A stretch of DNA of 64,000 nucleotides from Chondrosia reniformis (taxonomy: Eukaryota > Porifera > Demospongiae > Chondrillida > Chondrillidae), in the NCBI GenBank assembly GCA_947172415.1, contig OX359197.1:124001-188000 (forward strand), in the 5' to 3' direction. Of this stretch, positions 58,401 through 64,000 are shown one piece after another (position 1 is the first letter of the stretch; every line of letters begins with the position of its first letter). The translations under genes were made by a program, and so were the position numbers. A model generated the notes under the pieces. It was not told the origin of the DNA and did no database searches. It worked only from the letters and a program-made list of their open reading frames with translations.

Positions 58401-60392
58401 ACTAAGGGGGTGGGGCAGAGACACTAAGGGGGTGGGGCAGAAGACAAAGATATAATTTCAAGCAGAATACTAACAGTTTTTTGGTGTTTGTAAAGAGGTA
58501 AGTTGTCTAGATACGCAGCTCATGCAGTGTGATATAGTGAGTTTAAGAGCTGTTTGCTGACTACACTTACCAGTTGCAGTCCCTTCTTCGGAGAAGAGTT
58601 CAAATGTGATTGGCACTTCCCTTCTTCCACTGACAGCGATACAAATGTTCAGGTATCCTGTACCCTCCTCGACAGTCTGATTTCCTTCACTAAACAACGT
58701 GATCATCACACCTGTACATATATACAGTATGTACATAGAAAGGGAGTGAGTGTCATCTATATATATGAGTAGGGGTATATACATACATACATACAGACTA
58801 CTACTAGTGCTGTAGTAAAATGTATGCGCGTCATCAGTAAAGCAATATTGTTTAGTGTTGAGAATGAGACAATTAATGTAATACTATTTGTGCAGTAAAA
58901 CAACCACTCACCATCGTCATCTACAATGTCCACTCTGGTAAAATTAAAGGGTTCTACCCTCACAGCAGGAATGCTGGAATTTAATAACAATCCAAAGGAT
59001 TCTGTATCCTCAAATATGTCATCATCTGTGATCTCTATGGTAACCACTTTTGTTTGTGTATTGGTAGAACTTCCCCCAGGGAATGTGAGAGTTAGAGGAT
59101 CAGAGATGTAATCCTTTAGTTCTAAAGGAATAAGAAAATGGTAACACTCACAACTCTTAACACTTAGAAAGTGAGTTTCAGAATGAAAACAGATGTACTG
59201 TATTAGACAAATTAATTGTATGCACAATTGTGTATGTACAACTGTAAAGTGTGTATGGTTAAGGTAGTATAGTACCTGTAGCTGGAGCGGTTACATTAGT
59301 CAAGTCGAAGGGATAAATGTTCACAGGAACATCTACTGCTGTGGCTCCAAGTAGTTGAACGGTAATGTTAACCTTTTGGTCGTCTTCATCAGCTGTGAAG
59401 GTAGTTCCAGTGAATGTCAACTGCAAAGCTAAAGAATGCAAACATGGAATTAGTACACAAACTCCACACTATGTTGAGGTAATGCAAGTGGATGGGTGAA
59501 GTGGCAAACATTATGACATTTTCTGTTATCATTAAGTGAATAATAGACTGCATATTTAATGCACATGCAAGTATATATAGCGTTATTTTGAACTGCATGT
59601 TATGTGTTTGTAATATTAAACATACGGTAACCTAGGTAACCTACTGTCTGTTTCATGAATTTTAATTTCGGTTTGAGAATGCATTCCGATAGAAACCAGT
59701 TTTTCTGAAGATGGATCCACTTTCAGCTGAAAGTTCCATTTTGCATTTGGATTGTAAACTCCATCAGGACTGACCAAAAACGAGATCACATTAATACCTT
59801 CATTCACCTCAATAGTCCTTTCTGTATATATGAGAGTCACATTAATGCAAGTATATATAGGCTATATGTAGTAGCCATTTTATTTGTATATTGTTGCACA
59901 CATAGTATATATATAATGGTGTCTTGTCTAACATATTGACTATATATATATACGTATGTATACAGTAATTTTCCAAATTAAAATAATTAGTATCTATACT
60001 ACTACTGACTGGTCTTTGAATGTATTATCAAACTTAGATATTCACTGTGAGGTGATTGCTTAATATTTCCATTAACTGATTCAACTAACCGAAGGTGGGA
60101 AATCCGTCTGCTCCTTCGTAGCTTCCAGTGATAGTGACAAAGATGGGAGCATCTGTTTCACCAGTGACTACAACAGTAATGTTGACCATCTCTTCCCCCT
60201 TAGTGGCTGGAATGGCGTCTTCTTGGAAGGTCACAGATACAACTAAAGAACACAAGAAGATCACCAAAATAGATTTGAAGAGCTATCTAAATGATTTTTG
60301 ATAATGCTGATATATGTGACTTATAAACCTGAACTGGTTGGGCCATCCTTATTAATCTTACTCATTGTATGGTATGTCACAATAATAAACGA

Positions 60393-60441
<49 letters not shown>

Positions 60442-63400
60442 TATTTACTGTATATTAGTTGATTTTATAAGTACGTACATACGTACATATACAATATAGA
60501 TAATTAAGTAAATAGTATTTAAAAATACTCACAAAGCAAGCTGCATTTATATATGTGAAAATGTAATATGTACCATCATTGTTAAGTATTGTAACCATGG
60601 TTTCTGCTGTTGAAATATTTTGATTAAGTTGGTCATCTGGTCCCATGACATATATTATGAACATCTCATCTTCTTCCACAATACTGTCTCCTAGCAACCG
60701 GATGGTAATATTTTGTGCAAACTGATCTATTCCAAACTCAACTTGTTCAGTTAATAGAATATAATCACTATCTGCTTCAGCTGCAAATGGTAACATGTAT
60801 ATACAGTTATTTACAAAAGAGGATGGATGTATAGATGGATGGATGGATGGATGGGTGGATGGATGGATGGATGGATGGATGGATGGATGGATGGATGGAT
60901 GTAGAGATACAGACAACAGATATAGGCTACAGCTGATAGATAGAGTGTCTAACAGGAAGCTACATCCATCACAAGTGTGTGTTTTCAAGAAGGTTCAGAA
61001 ATACCATTAATATGCAATGATTAAGGAAAGGAATGTACATTTACTAAATATGTAGTTTGATATATAAGATATGACAAACCTGTAATGTTCTCAGACATAA
61101 CAGAAACTGTTATCGGTATAGATATGTCACCATGGCGATACAGTATAAGAGCTACCTCTGTGTCACTCTCAGTAAAGTTATAAGAGTCAAACTGAAATTC
61201 AAATGTGACAACTACAGAGAATAGAGAGACTTGTAATCCTCCAGTTCTCAGATACCACATATTAGGAAGTAACTCACCGTCATCTTCTAAAATGGTAAAT
61301 TCTCCAGTTGTGCTTGCTATATCATTGATGCAAGGTCTTGTTGTTTTGTAATTAGCTTGAAGTGTGCCTTGTCGCAGACCCTGGTATACTGCGTTGTCAT
61401 GGAGACTGAAGGCAATAGGCAACTGGTCCAAAGAACCAGATATGGTCTTGTTAATGGTAGAAGGTTGAAAGACATCACCTGAATATATATACATACAAGT
61501 ATGAGTATAACATACGTACATACAATGAGTATAACATTATATATTTGTACCTTTGATTTATAAATTATAATATAGACGTGTATATATATATTGAGCATTG
61601 GGCGTATATAAATAAACCTCTGAATGTCTGTATTGTAGAGTTTTATTCCCTATATATGGATACATCTTCCTTAATTGGGAGCCATGCAGTGTATATTATC
61701 AGTGGAAGTTTCACTGTGTGAATATTTGGAGCATTGTTATAGTTCACGATAGCTTACTGATCATGGTTGAGTGCACTTTAACTTCTATCTCCATGGTAAC
61801 ATCATCTGCCAAGTTGGAGATTTGGAGCAAGGCCATTAACATGCCATCACCTTCCATGACCATATAAGGGGAACCAACAAATCGAACAACCGGCTCTACG
61901 CAAAAAAGTTATATTCTATATACTACAGTATATGATTCTGAAAAAAGATTGAAATATTTGAGGAGAATATATATACGTATACTAATCAATTTATATATGT
62001 ACTACAGATACACATATATACATACCATATGAAGTAATATAGTTGCAATCGTTATGGTAATCAATGATTTTGAGCATCAGCAACATACATTTAACAGATT
62101 TGGACGTTTCAACCTGCTGATGAAGACTTCCGGTCAAAACGTCCAAATCTGCCATACGTATGTTGCTGGTGCTCAAAAGTCATTGATTACCATATATTAT
62201 ATGAAGATTACATTGTTCAAGAAGTGAAGATACTATAGGCCTCTTACTGTCATTATCTTTGATGATGACTTCTGCACTGGAGTTGCCTGTCACATGTGCT
62301 CCTCCTACGCCAGAGGTTTGGACCATAAAGACCTCTTCACAATGTTCAGCCATGTTATCATCAAATATTGGAAATGTGAGGTTAAGTATTAGCTCTGTAT
62401 TTGGCTGCACAGAAATGTTATACTGCACTGCCCCAAAGTCATCAAAAGCTAACAAAGGGAGTAAAATATCAACTAACCTTCTGTAAACTGACAAAATGAC
62501 ATTTGATAAAGTAATTTACCCAAATTAAATCGGACATAACTGACCACTATATAAAATTACTTAATCTATTGTTCTCATGTCATTTAAGACATGATTACAC
62601 TACATACCAGTTGCCTCCCTCATAGTGCCAATCCTTGTGGTTGCTATGGTGATGTTGACTGGCAGTAATGGATCTCCTTTTATGGTAACAGAAATGTCCA
62701 CTTTCCCATCCAACTCTGACACTTCATAAACGGGTGACATAAACTCTACCATCACATTGGCTGGTAATACAATTGGGGCTCCTATATATATATAGATAAG
62801 AAATACTCCACTATGCATACATACAATAGATCTATTATATTGCTATATATATATATATCAGGTCCGGATCCATTATATAGCAGGTTCAGTATATATTGAT
62901 ATATAGTAGATCACTATGTAGTATACTCACTTAATGTACGAAATCTCTTTTCAAAAGAAGGTACCCCTATTCCAGCACTGTTTACAGCTGTGATGGTGTA
63001 CAGGTATACCGAGTCGGGGTCAAGGTTCATTATGGTCACCCTCTCCACTGCTCTACCCAGTGAGGGGTAGGTCCTATTAATTAGTTGCCTTGGCTCCTCC
63101 CCCTCTTTGAAATAGGATAATATATATAACGTGATTCTTCCATTTTGGTCCAAATATTGCGGAGGAGAAAAGGCCAATGTAGCAGTAGTGGATGTCATTT
63201 CAACCACCATGACATTTATGGGAGGACCTGTTGGGGCTATACACATAGGAACATATATATATAATATATATATATATATACACGTAGGAACATATATAAT
63301 ATACGTATATACACATAGGAACATATATAATATATATACACGTAGGAACATATATAATATATTCATACAATGTTGCAACTATATAGAGCTCTAATATATC

Positions 63401-64000
63401 AAAAAGATGATATATATAAACACTTGTTATTCTGGTATGCCAAATTAAATGATTACATAATATATTCAGTATCACTGATATTTGTAGATTGATAGTTGAT
63501 TTTTTCCACTCATCCTCTTATTCTGTTATCAGACGTGACACATTATGTAATAATTGGTGGACCATCAAATTGCCATTATATATATATATATATACCTATG
63601 TAGTGGTAGGACCTCATAAATGTTAATTCTTTAGATTAGTGACATCACTACTGTAATAACTACGTACAGATATATATACATACATATACTGTAGATTTCA
63701 TTGGCCAGTACGTTTATTATTCATTCCAGTCTAATCATAGTAATGCAAATAACTGATGACTCATATTAGCAAACTTAGCAACTACAGTAGGACTTAGAAT
63801 TACTGTGTGGTACTTATAAGTGTTTAATGTTTGGACATTGATTATAGCTGAATGGCACATGTATTGTATTAATGTATGTACATGTATACATACATGTACA
63901 TATATGTAGGCTATCTGATGAGTAACATATACCTATATAGCACATATATATATACCTGATTCATTAGTTGTGGCATTGACTAAACTTCTTGCTACAAAGT
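55427..64000 (-). CDS. Large Calx-beta / FN3 / VWD / ITIH-C-like extracellular protein (5' partial), candidate sponge aggregation-factor relative
   Basis: Minus strand, at least 18 exons from the right edge to a stop at 55427. Order: end of one FN3 domain (64000-63956); a full FN3 (63236-62931; [20 protein letters not shown]); six Calx-beta-like domains, each on two exons (62781/62448, 61895/61478, 61211/60780, 60242/59821, about 59429/59121, 58712/57813) with typical ends such as [11 protein letters not shown] and VTVMDDDQ; a Ser/Thr linker of [11 protein letters not shown] repeats; a VWD domain (about 57150-56580; [15 protein letters not shown]); and a final part like the inter-alpha-trypsin-inhibitor heavy-chain C-terminus ([39 protein letters not shown]). 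Calx-beta with VWD is the layout known from sponge aggregation factors, which bind Ca2+ and mediate cell adhesion. That assignment is inference; FN3 and the ITIH-like end may mean a different surface protein. Confidence 0.8.
57180..57480 (-). repeat. Coding Ser/Thr-rich minisatellite
   Basis: Units of 33 and 24 bp (for example gtgaacactgaactagatgg accagctgtagag) encode [11 protein letters not shown] or VFTSGPSSS, about ten copies, as a mucin-like linker between the last Calx-beta and the VWD domain. Confidence 0.93.
57965..58442. repeat. 22-bp G-rich minisatellite
   Basis: Unit gggtggggcagggacactaa plus gg, about 22 copies with small indels, in the intron that splits the sixth Calx-beta domain. 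Confidence 0.94.
60394..60437. repeat. (ATT)n microsatellite
   Basis: About 14 consecutive ATT units in an intron of the Calx-beta gene. Confidence 0.95.
60825..60901. repeat. (GGAT)n microsatellite
   Basis: About 17 GGAT units in an intron, 45 bases before (minus strand) the acceptor of exon 60780-60574. Confidence 0.95.
62054..62193. mobile_element. Long hairpin / foldback element
   Basis: Arms of about 57 bp: left begins ATGGTAATCAATGATTTTGA and includes CAGATTTGGACGTTT; the reverse complement of the right begins ATGGTAATCAATGACTTTTG and includes the same block; roughly 90 percent alike. The loop holds CTGATGAAGACTTCCGGTCA. It lies in an intron of the Calx-beta gene. MITE or hairpin-RNA precursor. 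Confidence 0.6.
63238..63365. repeat. AT-rich 25-40-bp repeat
   Basis: Copies of acatataggaacatatataa with intervening TA runs, in the intron upstream of the FN3 exon. Confidence 0.85.

Noticed and set aside
1-64000. CRISPR array or prokaryotic operon
   Set aside because: Tandem arrays have no unique spacers between repeats, and spliced animal genes fill the window.

Overview
This window is nuclear DNA of an early-branching metazoan, most likely a sponge and probably a demosponge. It is AT-rich and intron-dense, with GT-AG introns and one GC-AG intron. It encodes animal-specific families: a C-terminal DIX protein, a Class I bHLH E-protein, tropomodulin, and a Calx-beta/FN3/VWD/ITIH-C-like surface protein resembling sponge aggregation-factor relatives. 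The species call is inference; no rRNA or mitochondrial marker is present. All exon joins were read by eye from splice sites and phase. For the E-protein, RhoGEF-MORN, DDX24, dUTPase, SLC25A44, SH2-like and type I membrane genes the joined exons sum to a whole number of codons.

Layout. 1-3280 (+): 3' part of a coiled-coil/DIX (Dixin-like) gene. 3902-14097 (-): E-protein (TCF3/4/12, daughterless type). About 14.1-23.96 kb: gene-poor, with repeats, two foldback elements and one possible exon. 23964-35347 (-): 21-exon RhoGEF with DH, PH and about a dozen MORN repeats. 35541-36107 (+): TIMM29, head-to-head with it. About 36.36-36.99 kb (+): unassigned GC-rich locus behind a TATA box and duplicated CRE/E-box modules. 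37163-39762 (-): type I membrane protein with a very short ectodomain and long tail. 40061-41252 (+): SLC25A44. 41452-43209 (-): membrane-anchored SH2-like protein. 43244-47815 (+): DDX24 helicase. 47983-49127 (+): dUTPase. 49429-51753 (-): tropomodulin. About 52.3-53.5 kb (-): doubtful small gene. About 54.2-54.93 kb (+): a second copy of the unassigned locus. 55427-64000 (-): Calx-beta/FN3/VWD gene running off the right edge.

The genes look mostly like housekeeping, cytoskeletal, signalling and adhesion functions, packed in head-to-head and tail-to-tail pairs. No operon-like pathway is apparent.

Two things stand out. First, the loci at 36.4-37.0 kb and 54.2-54.9 kb share short conserved blocks and the same 3' layout: a near-identical 40-nt element, a hairpin whose stem differs in sequence but not in pairing, and a shared AGAAGTACA end. 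This looks like an undescribed structured RNA with two copies. Second, the window holds about thirty minisatellites, many of which abut splice sites. In two genes a splice donor is itself duplicated in multiples of three bases, and in DDX24 the acceptor plus exon edge is amplified about 15-fold.
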